This document shows, piece by piece, positions 38,475 through 46,866 of a stretch of DNA of 64,000 nt. The translations under genes were made by a program, and so were the position numbers. The stretch is from Pseudomonas sihuiensis. GTDB lineage: Bacteria; Pseudomonadota; Gammaproteobacteria; Pseudomonadales; Pseudomonadaceae. How positions within the stretch are numbered: position 1 is the stretch's first letter; each line of letters starts with the position of its first letter. The stretch is taken from NCBI RefSeq assembly GCF_900106015.1, contig NZ_LT629797.1, positions 5,022,001 to 5,086,000 on the forward strand, written 5' to 3'. The notes beneath the pieces were generated by a model. That model was given only the letters and a program-made list of their open reading frames with translations, did no database searches and had not been told where the DNA came from.

Positions 38475-39517
38475 GTGCGCAGCAGGTGTTGCGCCTCGGT
38501 TATCGGCGAACCCTGCTGCGGCGCTGGGCCTGCCTGGGTGCGTTGGCGGCATTGCTGCTGGCCAGCTTTATCGCCGATCTGGCTACCGGCCCGGCTGGCC
38601 TGAGCTGGTGGGACGTGGCGCGTGGCCTGTTACAGCCGCAGCATCTGGACGCCGCGCAGGCGGTGATCATCCTGGAGATCCGCGTGCCCTACGCGTTGAT
38701 GGCGCTGGTGGTGGGCGCCAGCCTGGGCCTGGCTGGCGCGGAGATGCAAACGGCGCTGAACAACCCTTTGGCCAGCCCCTTCACTCTGGGCGTCGGTGCG
38801 GCAGCGACCCTCGGCGCGGCACTGGTGATCCTGTTGCGGCCCAATCTGGCCGGGCTCGGCGCCGATCTGCTGCTGCCGCTGGCGGCCTTTGTCTGCGCCT
38901 TCATCTCCTGCCTGCTGCTGCTTCTGGTGGCGCGGGTGCTGGGGGAGGCGCTGCATACCTTGGTGTTGTTCGGTATCGCCCTGCTGTTCGGGCTCAATGC
39001 GCTGGTCGGGCTGCTGCAGTTTCTCGCCGATGCCGATGCACTGCAGCAGATCGTGTTCTGGACCCTCGGCAGCCTGGCGCGTGCCGATCTGCAGCGGGTG
39101 GCGCTGGTGACGGTGGTGCTTGTCCTGTGCCTGACCCTGGCGCTGCGCCAGGCCTGGGCGATGACCAGCCTGCGCGGCGGCGAGGAGCAGGCGCGCAGCC
39201 TGGGTATTCGCGTCGGCCGCCTGCGCACCTTCGTACTGCTACGGGTCAGCCTGCTCACCGGCGTGGCCACGGCCTTCGTCGGCGAGGTGGGGTTTATCGG
39301 CCTGGTCGGCCCGCACGTGGCGCGCCTGCTGCTGGGCGAGGATCACCGCTTCTATCTGCCCGGCAGCGCGCTGGCCGGTGCCTTGCTGCTGTCACTGGCG
39401 TCACTGGCCAGCCGCGCGCTGCTGCCCGGGGTGATACTGCCGGTGGGGTTGGTCACCGCCGTGGTTGGGGTGCCGCTGTTTATTGGCCTGATCCTGGCGC
39501 GGGGGCGCAGCCTATGA
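38471..39517 (+). CDS. iron-siderophore ABC transporter, FecCD permease
   Basis: 348 aa inner-membrane permease of the FecCD/BtuC family with about ten hydrophobic helices. Seen: LEIRVPYALMALVVGASLGLA near residue 60 (family R-x-P motif), MQTALNNPLASPFTLGVG and, in the second half, GEVGFIGLVGPHVARLLLG. GTG start at 38471 overlaps the previous stop (GTGA). Its own stop overlaps the ATPase start (ATGA). A single permease gene, so it should act as a homodimer. Confidence 0.95.
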   Translation: MSAQQVLRLGYRRTLLRRWACLGALAALLLASFIADLATGPAGLSWWDVARGLLQPQHLDAAQAVIILEIRVPYALMALVVGASLGLAGAEMQTALNNPLASPFTLGVGAAATLGAALVILLRPNLAGLGADLLLPLAAFVCAFISCLLLLLVARVLGEALHTLVLFGIALLFGLNALVGLLQFLADADALQQIVFWTLGSLARADLQRVALVTVVLVLCLTLALRQAWAMTSLRGGEEQARSLGIRVGRLRTFVLLRVSLLTGVATAFVGEVGFIGLVGPHVARLLLGEDHRFYLPGSALAGALLLSLASLASRALLPGVILPVGLVTAVVGVPLFIGLILARGRSL

Positions 39518-40578
39518 GCCTGCTGATTGAAGGGCTGGGGCTGAGCTATGGCGCACGCAGCATCTTGCAGGATCTGACCCTGCCGGCCGTTGAGGCTGGC
39601 AGCCTGGTGGGCGTGCTCGGCCCGAACGGCGTCGGCAAGTCCTCGCTGCTGCGCGCCATCGCCGGCTTACAGGCGTGCCAGGGCATGGCGCGGCTGGGGA
39701 ATGCAGCGCTGAGCGGCGTGCCTCCGTGGCGTCAGCAGGCGCAGGTGGCCTACCTGCCGCAGCAATTGCCGCAGGCGGTGTCGCTGCTGGCCTACGAAAG
39801 CTTGCTGGCGGCGGCGCGGGCGCGTTGTCCACAACTCGTATCGCACGAGCTGACTGCGCGGGTGGAATCCATCCTGCAGCGCCTGGGCATCGAGCATCTG
39901 GCCCTGCAGCGTATGGATCGCCTGTCCGGCGGGCAGCGGCAGCTGCTTGGCCTGGCGCAGGCGCTGGTCGGTGAGCCGCAACTGTTGCTGCTCGACGAGC
40001 CCACCAGTGCGCTCGACCTGCATTGGCAGCTGCGCGTGCTCGACTGCGTCGCCGAGCGTTGCCGCACTGAACGCGCCATCGCCCTGGTGGCTTGCCATGA
40101 CCTCAACCTGGCGCTGCGTTTCTGCAGCCATCTGCTGTTGCTGGCGCCGGATGGCGCATACCGCTTCGGCGCGCCTGCCGAGGTGCTGGACGCCGCCTGG
40201 CTGCGCCGCACCTACGCCATCGAAGCACGTATCGAACACTGCTCGCTCGGCCAGCCGTTGGTGCTGGCCGATAGCCCTCTGCTCAAGGAAGCCCCCCTCA
40301 TGCCGAACAGCCATAGCCGTTTCCCCAGCAGCCAGGCATCGCGCCTACTTGGCCGCCTGTGCAAGCACTTTTCGCACAAGATCGAGGCGCGCTGGAGCGA
40401 GCACGAAGGGCTGCTGCGTTTCTCCATCGGCAAGTGCGTGCTGCAGGCCGATGACCAGGCTTTGCAGCTGGCCTGCACCGCGCCGAGCGCAGCCGAACTG
40501 GACGAGTTGCAGGAGGTGATCCGGCGCCATCTGCAGGGCTTCGCCCAGGTGGACGATCTGGTGCTGCAATGGCACTGA
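39514..40578 (+). CDS. iron-siderophore ABC ATPase fused to DUF2218
   Basis: 354 aa. Residues 1-260 are a FecE/FepC-type ATPase: Walker A GPNGVGKSS, signature LSGGQRQLLGLAQAL, Walker B LLLLDEPTSALD, H-loop VACHDLN. No stop follows. The frame continues into a DUF2218 domain (about 263-354, LCKHFSHKIEARW, then DDLVLQWH). An internal ATG at 40300 has AAGGA 10 bases upstream and begins exactly like a stand-alone DUF2218 protein, so a separate 92-aa product may also be made. The paralogue at 50090-50380 is separate. DUF2218 proteins often lie beside siderophore genes; function unknown. Overlaps the permease by 4 bases. Confidence 0.88.
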   Translation: MSLLIEGLGLSYGARSILQDLTLPAVEAGSLVGVLGPNGVGKSSLLRAIAGLQACQGMARLGNAALSGVPPWRQQAQVAYLPQQLPQAVSLLAYESLLAAARARCPQLVSHELTARVESILQRLGIEHLALQRMDRLSGGQRQLLGLAQALVGEPQLLLLDEPTSALDLHWQLRVLDCVAERCRTERAIALVACHDLNLALRFCSHLLLLAPDGAYRFGAPAEVLDAAWLRRTYAIEARIEHCSLGQPLVLADSPLLKEAPLMPNSHSRFPSSQASRLLGRLCKHFSHKIEARWSEHEGLLRFSIGKCVLQADDQALQLACTAPSAAELDELQEVIRRHLQGFAQVDDLVLQWH

Positions 40579-40960
40579 AACACGGCTGCGCCAAACTGGC
40601 TGAAAGCCCCGCCTGTTCAGCATTTCAGAACGTTTTGTGTGATATCCGGAACGAGATGAAATTAGGCAGAATTTCCGGTTGATCTGAGGGGCGCATGGTC
40701 TTAAAGTCCGCGCCCGAACGTCCATGCTGGAAACGATCCATCCGGCTCAAGTACTGACGACGAGAGGTTGCCGGCCGGCGAATGGTCGGTACCGGTGATG
40801 CTCGGCGACATGCCTTGGGAAGTAGGCGAACCAAAGTGGGGAAACTGTCAGACGTTCAGGCCAGCGTTTAGCGCGGCCACCCCCGACACGTGGCGGAACC
40901 TGTAAGCGGTTCTGCTGCCCGAATCAATGTGTTCCCGGTTTTGCCATTGGAGTCCCCAGC
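40579..40960 (+). promoter_or_regulatory. long leader/promoter region before speC
   Basis: 382 bases without a recognisable gene. Notable: an AT-richer patch at about 40620-40690, a GAACC-TGTAAGC-GGTTC hairpin at 40896-40912, and a TTGGAGT ribosome site near 40947. The length suggests a structured 5' leader or small RNA in front of ornithine decarboxylase, which is known in other bacteria; none could be identified here. Confidence 0.4.
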
Positions 40961-42124
40961 ATGTCGATCAAGGTCGAAGACTACTACGCACCCGCCACTT
41001 TCCAGCGCATGAAGGCGTTCGCCGATCAGCACGAAACCCCGTTCGTGGTGATCGACCGGCAGATCATTGCCGATGCCTACGATCAACTGGGCAACTGCTT
41101 CCCGTTCGCCAAGATCTACTACGCGGTCAAGGCCAACCCGGCCACCGAGATTATCGAGCTGCTGCGTGACAAGGGCTCGAGCTTCGACATCGCCTCGATC
41201 TACGAGCTGGACAAGGTGATGGCCACCGGCGTTGGCCCGGAGCGCATCAGCTATGGCAACACCATCAAGAAGTCCCGTGATATTCGCTACTTCTTCGACA
41301 AGGGCGTGCGCCTGTTCGCCACCGACTCCGAAGCCGATCTGCGCAACATCGCCAAGGCCGCGCCGGGTTCGAAGATTTACGTGCGCATCCTCACCGAAGG
41401 CTCGACCAGTGCCGACTGGCCACTGAGCCGCAAGTTCGGCTGCCAGCCGGACATGGCCCTGGACCTGCTGATCCTGGCCAAGCAACTGGGTCTGGTGCCT
41501 TACGGCATTTCCTTCCACGTAGGCAGCCAGCAGCGCGATATCGATGTCTGGGACGCCGCCATCGCCAAGGTCAAGGTGATCTTTGAGCGTCTGAAGGAAG
41601 AGGACGGCATCACCCTGCAGATGATCAACATGGGCGGCGGCTTCCCGGCCAACTACATCCAGCGCACCAATGACCTGGAAACCTACGCCGAAGAAATCAC
41701 CCGCTTCCTCAAGGAAGACTTCGGTGACGAGCTGCCGGAAATCATCCTCGAGCCGGGCCGCTCGCTGATCGCCAACGCCGGCGTGCTGGTCTCCGAAGTG
41801 GTGCTGGTGGCGCGCAAGTCGCGTACTGCGGTCGAGCGCTGGGTGTATGCCGATGTGGGCAAGTTCAGCGGTCTGATCGAAACCATGGACGAAGCCATCA
41901 AGTTCCCCATCTGGACCGAGAAGAAGGGCGAGATGGAAGAGGTGGTGATCGCCGGCCCGACCTGCGATAGCGCCGACATCATGTACGAGAACTACAAGTA
42001 CGGCCTGCCGCTCAACCTGGCCAGCGGCGACCGCCTGTACTGGCTGTCCACGGGTGCCTACACCACCAGCTACAGCGCCGTGGAGTTCAACGGCTTCCCG
42101 CCGCTGAAGTCCTATTACTTGTGA
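40961..42124 (+). CDS. speC: ornithine decarboxylase, eukaryotic-type fold
   Basis: PLP enzyme converting ornithine to putrescine, the entry to polyamine synthesis. 387 aa, the alanine-racemase-fold (group IV) type found in Pseudomonas, not the large E. coli SpeC type. PLP Lys57 lies in YYAVKANP. HVGSQQRD and the GGGFP phosphate loop are in the barrel, EPGRSLIANAG follows, and the active-site Cys sits in GPTCDSAD. Start ATG 40961. Single gene followed by a strong terminator. Lysine as a second substrate is possible in this group. Confidence 0.94.
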   Translation: MSIKVEDYYAPATFQRMKAFADQHETPFVVIDRQIIADAYDQLGNCFPFAKIYYAVKANPATEIIELLRDKGSSFDIASIYELDKVMATGVGPERISYGNTIKKSRDIRYFFDKGVRLFATDSEADLRNIAKAAPGSKIYVRILTEGSTSADWPLSRKFGCQPDMALDLLILAKQLGLVPYGISFHVGSQQRDIDVWDAAIAKVKVIFERLKEEDGITLQMINMGGGFPANYIQRTNDLETYAEEITRFLKEDFGDELPEIILEPGRSLIANAGVLVSEVVLVARKSRTAVERWVYADVGKFSGLIETMDEAIKFPIWTEKKGEMEEVVIAGPTCDSADIMYENYKYGLPLNLASGDRLYWLSTGAYTTSYSAVEFNGFPPLKSYYL

Positions 42125-42203
42125 CACCGCCGCGTAGGTTGCGCCTGCCCGCTAGTAGCGGTGCGCATGGCGCACCCTACGGCTGATGTCACGGCTGCTC
42201 GAT

Positions 42204-42228
42204 CAACGCCCACCTTGTGTGGGCGTTG
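42204..42228 (+). terminator. terminator after speC
   Basis: Perfect 10-bp stem CAACGCCCAC / GTGGGCGTTG with a 5-base loop, then TCATTTCT. The rest of 42125-42411 holds a half palindrome (GGTGCGCATGGCGCACC at about 42160) and an AT-rich stretch (42300-42390) that should contain the promoter of the next receptor gene; no strong Fur box was found there. Confidence 0.8.
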
Positions 42229-42411
42229 TCATTTCTGCCGGCCAGAGCCGGTTAATTCCGGTTGTTCAGCGTTCTAGAGCGGTCCGCTAGATGGAGCGAA
42301 AGGGCGCAGACAATTTTGTTACAAATAAGTTTCCTGTAAATCATTCGTAAAGATTGATTACGATTGAATCTCAAATACTATCGCGCGCAGTTTTCATCTG
42401 GAGTGATTCTC

Positions 42412-44706
42412 GTGAGCGATAAACATAACAAGCGTGCACCCTTTCCCCAGCGGCATCTGCTGGCCTCGGCCGTCAGCCTGGCCCTGCTGTCCGGCTTTGC
42501 CGTGGCGAAGGAGTCAGCAGTCGAACTGGGCGATGTAACCGTCCAGGGGCAGCAGGAGAACGGGCTCAAGGTCGACAAGGCATCCTCGCCGAAACAGACC
42601 GCCGCATTGCTCGATACGCCGCAAACGGTCAACGTCATTCCGGAAACCCTGTTCCGTCAGCAGAACGCCCGCACCCTGACCGATGTGCTGAAGAACACCC
42701 CCGGCATCAGCTTCAACGCGGGCGAAAACGGCTTTGCCAGCGGCACCAACAACTTCAGCCTGCGCGGTTTCGATACCAGTGGCAGCATTTTCGTCGATGG
42801 CGCGCGTGACAACGGTAGCTATACCCGCGACGTGTTCAACGTCGAGCAGGTCGAGGTGTTCAAAGGCCCGGCAGCCGACAATGGCCGCGGTGGCGCCGGT
42901 GGCTACGTCAACCAGGTGACCAAGACGCCGACGCTAGAAAGCTTTATCGCCGGTGGCGCCAGCTTCGGCTTCGATCAGTACGACTCCGAGCCGCGCGGCC
43001 GTGCCACGCTCGACACCAACCAGATCATCAATGACAGCACCGCGTTGCGCCTCAACCTGTTGGTCGAGGACAGCGGCGTCGCCGGCCGTGAGCATGCCGA
43101 GAAGAACAGCTGGGGTTTTGCGCCGTCGCTGGCCTTCGGCCTGGGTACGGAAACTCGCGCCATCGTCGCTTACGAGCATGTCGAGATGAACGATCGCCCG
43201 GACTGGGGCGTCTCGGGTGCCTCGGTCAAGGGCATGAAGGGCGACACTCCCTACAATCCGGCGCTCTCCGGGGTCGACCGCGATGAGTTCTACGGCCTCA
43301 AATCGGACTTCGACGACACCACCAGCGACGCGCTGCTGGTACGTCTTGAGCACGATATGTCCACCGGCATGACCCTGAGCAACCAGACCCGCTGGGCCCG
43401 CGTCGACCGTCAGGCGCGCTACACCGTACCGTTCCAGTATCTGGGCGGTACGCAGCTGCGCACCGATACCCAGTTCTACGATCGGGTCAACACCAGCCTG
43501 AGCAACCTGACCAACCTTTCGGCGCAGTTCGCCACCGGCTCGATCAAGCACAACCTTGCGGCCGGTCTCGAACTCACTCGTGAGGAGGCGGAGGCGGGGA
43601 CCTATGCCGAGGTCAACCCAGGCAACACCAACATCTTCGACCCGGACTGGGAACGCAGCGGGCCGGTCTCCAAGCGTAGCCGTCTGCGTGAGCGCAGCGA
43701 CGTAAACGTCGATACCGTAGCGCTGTACGTCTACGACACCCTGGAGTTCACGCCGCAGTGGCAACTGACCGGCGGCCTGCGCCTGGAGCAGTACGACGTG
43801 GACATTCGCAGCCGTAACGTTCAGACCGGCGCGGCCGTCGGTGCCGATGGCTTCGATGACCGTGAGTTCAGCATCGGCGGCAAGCTCGGTCTGGTCTACA
43901 AACCGGCGCAGAACGGCAGTGTCTACGCAGCTTATGGCGTCTCCACCCAGCCCCCAGGCTCTTTCCTGTCCAACCCGGACATTTCGCGGGTAAACGGCCA
44001 GGCCTTCCCCGGGTTCGTCGATGGAGCCGATCCGGTGCGTGCGCACAACTACGAGATCGGGACCAAGTGGGACTTCTTCGACAAGCGCCTGTCCACCACC
44101 GCGGCGCTGTTCTACACGGAGAAGAAGAAGGTCGCCATCACCGGTCGTGACGTCGGCGAGACCAGCGACAGCCTCAAGGGTTACGGCGAGCAGGTGGTCA
44201 AAGGGCTGGAGCTCGGCGCCAGCGGCAAGATCACCGACAACTGGGATGTCTTCGCCGGCATCGTGTTCATGGACAGCGAGCGCAAGCACAGCGCCTACCT
44301 GGACGAGGTGCGTCGTCGCGCCAATCCGGGGGACTACGGCACCGCCCAGCGTACCGATGGCGACGAGCTGGCCTTCACGCCCAAGGTTTCCGGCAACCTG
44401 TGGACCACCTACCGTCTGCCGGTGGGGCTGACCCTGGGTCTGGGTGCGCAGCATGTCGGTTCGTCCTACCTCGGACGTCCGGATGACGCCAGCCGCATCG
44501 TCGCCAATGGTCTGTACGGCAAGCTGTCGAGCTATACCACCTTCGCCGCGATGGCCAGCTACGAGGTCAACCAGAATGTCGACGTGCGCCTGAACATCGA
44601 CAACCTGACCAACGAGGAATACGCCGTGTCCAGCAACTGGAACGGGCGTCGCGTGATGCTCGGCGATCCACGTACCTTCACCCTGAGCACCAACTTCCAC
44701 TTCTAA
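42412..44706 (+). CDS. piuA: TonB-dependent catecholate siderophore receptor (PiuA/Fiu-like)
   Basis: 764 aa from GTG 42412, which has TGGAG 8 bases before and leads into a normal signal peptide (LLASAVSLALLSGFAVA). An ATG at 42364 would put 16 odd residues first. The plug has SPKQTAALLDTPQTVNVIP, FSLRGFDTSGSIFVDGARD and GGAGGYVNQVTK, typical of Fiu/PiuA receptors. The barrel ends in FTLSTNFHF with a terminal Phe. A terminator separates it from piuC. PiuA takes up monomeric catechol siderophores and carries siderophore-linked beta-lactams in P. aeruginosa; the same role here is inference. Confidence 0.9.
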   Translation: MSDKHNKRAPFPQRHLLASAVSLALLSGFAVAKESAVELGDVTVQGQQENGLKVDKASSPKQTAALLDTPQTVNVIPETLFRQQNARTLTDVLKNTPGISFNAGENGFASGTNNFSLRGFDTSGSIFVDGARDNGSYTRDVFNVEQVEVFKGPAADNGRGGAGGYVNQVTKTPTLESFIAGGASFGFDQYDSEPRGRATLDTNQIINDSTALRLNLLVEDSGVAGREHAEKNSWGFAPSLAFGLGTETRAIVAYEHVEMNDRPDWGVSGASVKGMKGDTPYNPALSGVDRDEFYGLKSDFDDTTSDALLVRLEHDMSTGMTLSNQTRWARVDRQARYTVPFQYLGGTQLRTDTQFYDRVNTSLSNLTNLSAQFATGSIKHNLAAGLELTREEAEAGTYAEVNPGNTNIFDPDWERSGPVSKRSRLRERSDVNVDTVALYVYDTLEFTPQWQLTGGLRLEQYDVDIRSRNVQTGAAVGADGFDDREFSIGGKLGLVYKPAQNGSVYAAYGVSTQPPGSFLSNPDISRVNGQAFPGFVDGADPVRAHNYEIGTKWDFFDKRLSTTAALFYTEKKKVAITGRDVGETSDSLKGYGEQVVKGLELGASGKITDNWDVFAGIVFMDSERKHSAYLDEVRRRANPGDYGTAQRTDGDELAFTPKVSGNLWTTYRLPVGLTLGLGAQHVGSSYLGRPDDASRIVANGLYGKLSSYTTFAAMASYEVNQNVDVRLNIDNLTNEEYAVSSNWNGRRVMLGDPRTFTLSTNFHF

Positions 44707-44721
44707 GCACGCTGTGCCCAG

Positions 44722-44750
44722 ACGCCCCGATTGCAATGCAGTCGGGGCGT
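44722..44750 (+). terminator. terminator after the PiuA-like gene
   Basis: 9-bp stem ACGCCCCGA / TCGGGGCGT with an 11-base loop, followed by TTCATT. Implies that piuC is made from read-through or from its own promoter. Confidence 0.75.
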
Positions 44751-44841
44751 TTCATTGGGTGGCAGCCGGTCGGACTTCTTTCCGGGTGCGGCTGCCCTTT
44801 AGAATTATTCGCAACGGCGCTTGCCCTGGAGAACCCCGAAC

Positions 44842-45510
44842 ATGATGCTGAGCATTCCCGACGTGCTGAATGCCGAACAACTGCAGCAGTGCCGCGCGGC
44901 GCTCGAGGGCGGCAACTGGCAGGACGGTCGGCTCACCGCCGGGCATCAGGCGGTGAACGTCAAGGCCAATCAGCAGCTGGCCCAGGATGACCCGCTGACG
45001 CAGCAACTGGGTGATTTCATCCTGGCCTGCCTGGCCCAGCATCCGCGTTTCATGGCCGCCGCGTTGCCGCTGAAGGTGGTGCCGCCGCGCTTCAATCGCT
45101 ATGCCGAGGGCGGCACCTATGGCGACCATATCGACAACGCGGTGTTCAGCGTGCCGGGCACGCCGCATCGGATTCGCGCCGACCTCTCGGCCACCCTGTT
45201 CTTCAGCGAGCCGGAGGAGTACGAAGGCGGCGAGCTGGTGGTGCAGGACAAACGCATCAAGCTGCCGGCCGGCCATCTGATTCTCTATTCCAGCGGCAGT
45301 CTGCATCGGGTCGAGCCGGTGACTCGCGGCGCGCGTCTGGCTTCGTTCTTCTGGGTGCAGAGCCTGGTGCGTCAGGACGAGCAGCGCAGCGTGCTGCTGG
45401 AGCTGGACGACAGCATCCAGGCGCTGCGCCAGCAGGTGCCGGACAGCCCCGAGCTGGTACGGCTGACTGGCATCTATCACAACCTGTTGCGGCAGTGGAC
45501 GCAGACTTGA
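44842..45510 (+). CDS. piuC: Fe(II)/2-oxoglutarate dioxygenase PiuC
   Basis: PKHD-type hydroxylase, 222 aa. Iron ligands His96 and Asp98 ([10 protein letters not shown]) and His155 (LHRVEPV), with Arg for 2-oxoglutarate about 165. EYEGGELVV is also family-typical. ATG 44842 or 44845 both fit the GGAG site; an upstream TTG is less likely. In P. aeruginosa the same receptor-PiuC order occurs, and PiuC affects siderophore-drug uptake. Substrate unknown; cytoplasmic. Confidence 0.93.
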
Positions 45511-45567
45511 CGCACTTCTACGGCGAAGATGTTTCGCTATGCCCACGCATTGAATGCTGAGATAACC

Positions 45568-46680
45568 ATGCCCTTGCCCAAGCTGCAGCAGATCCCGCCG
45601 GCCATCGCCGCCGTCGCCGACTACGAACCCTATGCCCGTGAACGCATGAGTGAGCAGGCCTGGGCTTACCTGGCTGGAGGCGCCGCCGACGAGTTAACCC
45701 TGGCCGACAATCGAGCGGCATTCGAGCGCCTGCGCCTGCGCAGCCGGGTGTTGCAGGATCTAAGTGGCGGCAATACGCGTTTGAGCCTGTTCGGTCAGGC
45801 GTTCGCTCATCCAATCCTTCTCGCCCCGGTGGCCTATCAGCAACTCGCCCACCCCGAGGGTGAGTTGGCCAGCGTACTCGCGGCTTCTGCGCTGGGGGCC
45901 GGCATGGTGGTCAGCACCCAGGCCAGCGTCGAGTTGGAGGCTATCGCGGCGCAGGCGCAGGCACCGCTGTGGTTCCAGCTGTATATCCAGCCTGATCGCG
46001 AGTTCACCGCGGCCTTGATCCGCCGTGCAGAAAGCGCCGGCTACCAGGCGCTGGTGCTGACCGTGGACGCCCCCGTCAATGGCGTGCGCAATCGCGAGCA
46101 GCGCGCAGGTTTCGCCCTGCCGGCAGGCGTCGAGGCGGTCAATCTGCGCGGAATGCGGCCACTGCAGGCGCAGGCCGAGCCGCACAGCAGCAGTCTGCTG
46201 CTGGGTGGCCCGCTGCTGGCCGCGGCGCCGACCTGGGCCGACCTCACCTGGCTGCGTGAGCAGACGCGCTTGCCAATCCTGCTCAAGGGCATCATGAGCG
46301 GCGCCGACGCCGAACAGGCGCTGGCGGCGGGGATGGACGGGCTGATCGTCTCCAACCATGGCGGACGCACGCTTGATGGTCTGCCTGCGACCATCGACGT
46401 GCTGCCCGAAGTCGCCGCCGCTGTGCAGGGGCGCGTGCCGCTGCTGCTCGATGGCGGTATCCGGCGTGGCAGCGACATCCTCAAGGCGCTGGCGCTGGGC
46501 GCGGACGCCGTGCTGGTCGGCAGGCCCTACGTCTTCGCTCTGGCGACCGCCGGTGCGGTCGGGGTAGCGCATGTGCTGCAACTGCTGCGCGCTGAGCTGG
46601 AGGTGGCCATGGCTCTGACCGGTTGCGCCGACCTGGCCAGCATCGGGCCGGATGTGATCTGGCGTCCTGCCACTCGCTAG
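45568..46680 (+). CDS. FMN-dependent alpha-hydroxy acid oxidase/dehydrogenase
   Basis: 370 aa TIM-barrel flavoenzyme of the lactate/glycolate oxidase family. Seen: AYLAGGAADELTL near 35, APVAYQQLAHPEGE near 85, LVLTVDAPVNGVRNREQR (about 160-177), catalytic His in VSNHGGRTLDG and the FMN phosphate site LLDGGIRRGSDILKALALGA. ATG 45568 begins MPLPKLQQIP; the frame opens earlier at 45529 but without a ribosome site. Soluble, no membrane helix. Probable substrate L-lactate or another 2-hydroxy acid. Ends at a bidirectional terminator. Confidence 0.9.
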   Translation: MPLPKLQQIPPAIAAVADYEPYARERMSEQAWAYLAGGAADELTLADNRAAFERLRLRSRVLQDLSGGNTRLSLFGQAFAHPILLAPVAYQQLAHPEGELASVLAASALGAGMVVSTQASVELEAIAAQAQAPLWFQLYIQPDREFTAALIRRAESAGYQALVLTVDAPVNGVRNREQRAGFALPAGVEAVNLRGMRPLQAQAEPHSSSLLLGGPLLAAAPTWADLTWLREQTRLPILLKGIMSGADAEQALAAGMDGLIVSNHGGRTLDGLPATIDVLPEVAAAVQGRVPLLLDGGIRRGSDILKALALGADAVLVGRPYVFALATAGAVGVAHVLQLLRAELEVAMALTGCADLASIGPDVIWRPATR

Positions 46681-46820
46681 ACGAACATTCTTTGGCAGAT
46701 GGCTTCTACGGCCAATCTTCGCGCCATGTCGAGTTGGCTACGACTTACTGCTCGATGATCTGCCGCTAATGACTGCAGTGGTGTGGTTACCCGCCTGCAA
46801 AGACGGCAATTGCTAGAAAA

Positions 46821-46850
46821 CAAAACGCCAGCCCTGGGGCTGGCGTTTTG
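46821..46850. terminator. bidirectional terminator
   Basis: Perfect 14-bp stem from CAAAACGCCAGCCC and its complement, with A and T runs on the two sides. Serves the hydroxyacid oxidase gene (+) and the receptor gene (-), which converge here. Confidence 0.92.
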
Positions 46851-46866
46851 CGTTGTGGGGTGACAG

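Noticed and set aside
38299..39513. Upstream extension of the iron ATPase frame
   Set aside because: The frame is open but overlaps the binding protein and permease genes. The real ATPase starts at ATG 39514, coupled to the permease stop.
42300..42411. Fur box before the PiuA-like receptor
   Set aside because: The best match (around 42333-42351) reaches only about 10 of 19 consensus positions, too weak to list.
42934..44736. 600-codon open frame on the minus strand
   Set aside because: Shadow of the PiuA-like receptor gene; no start signal and no domain.
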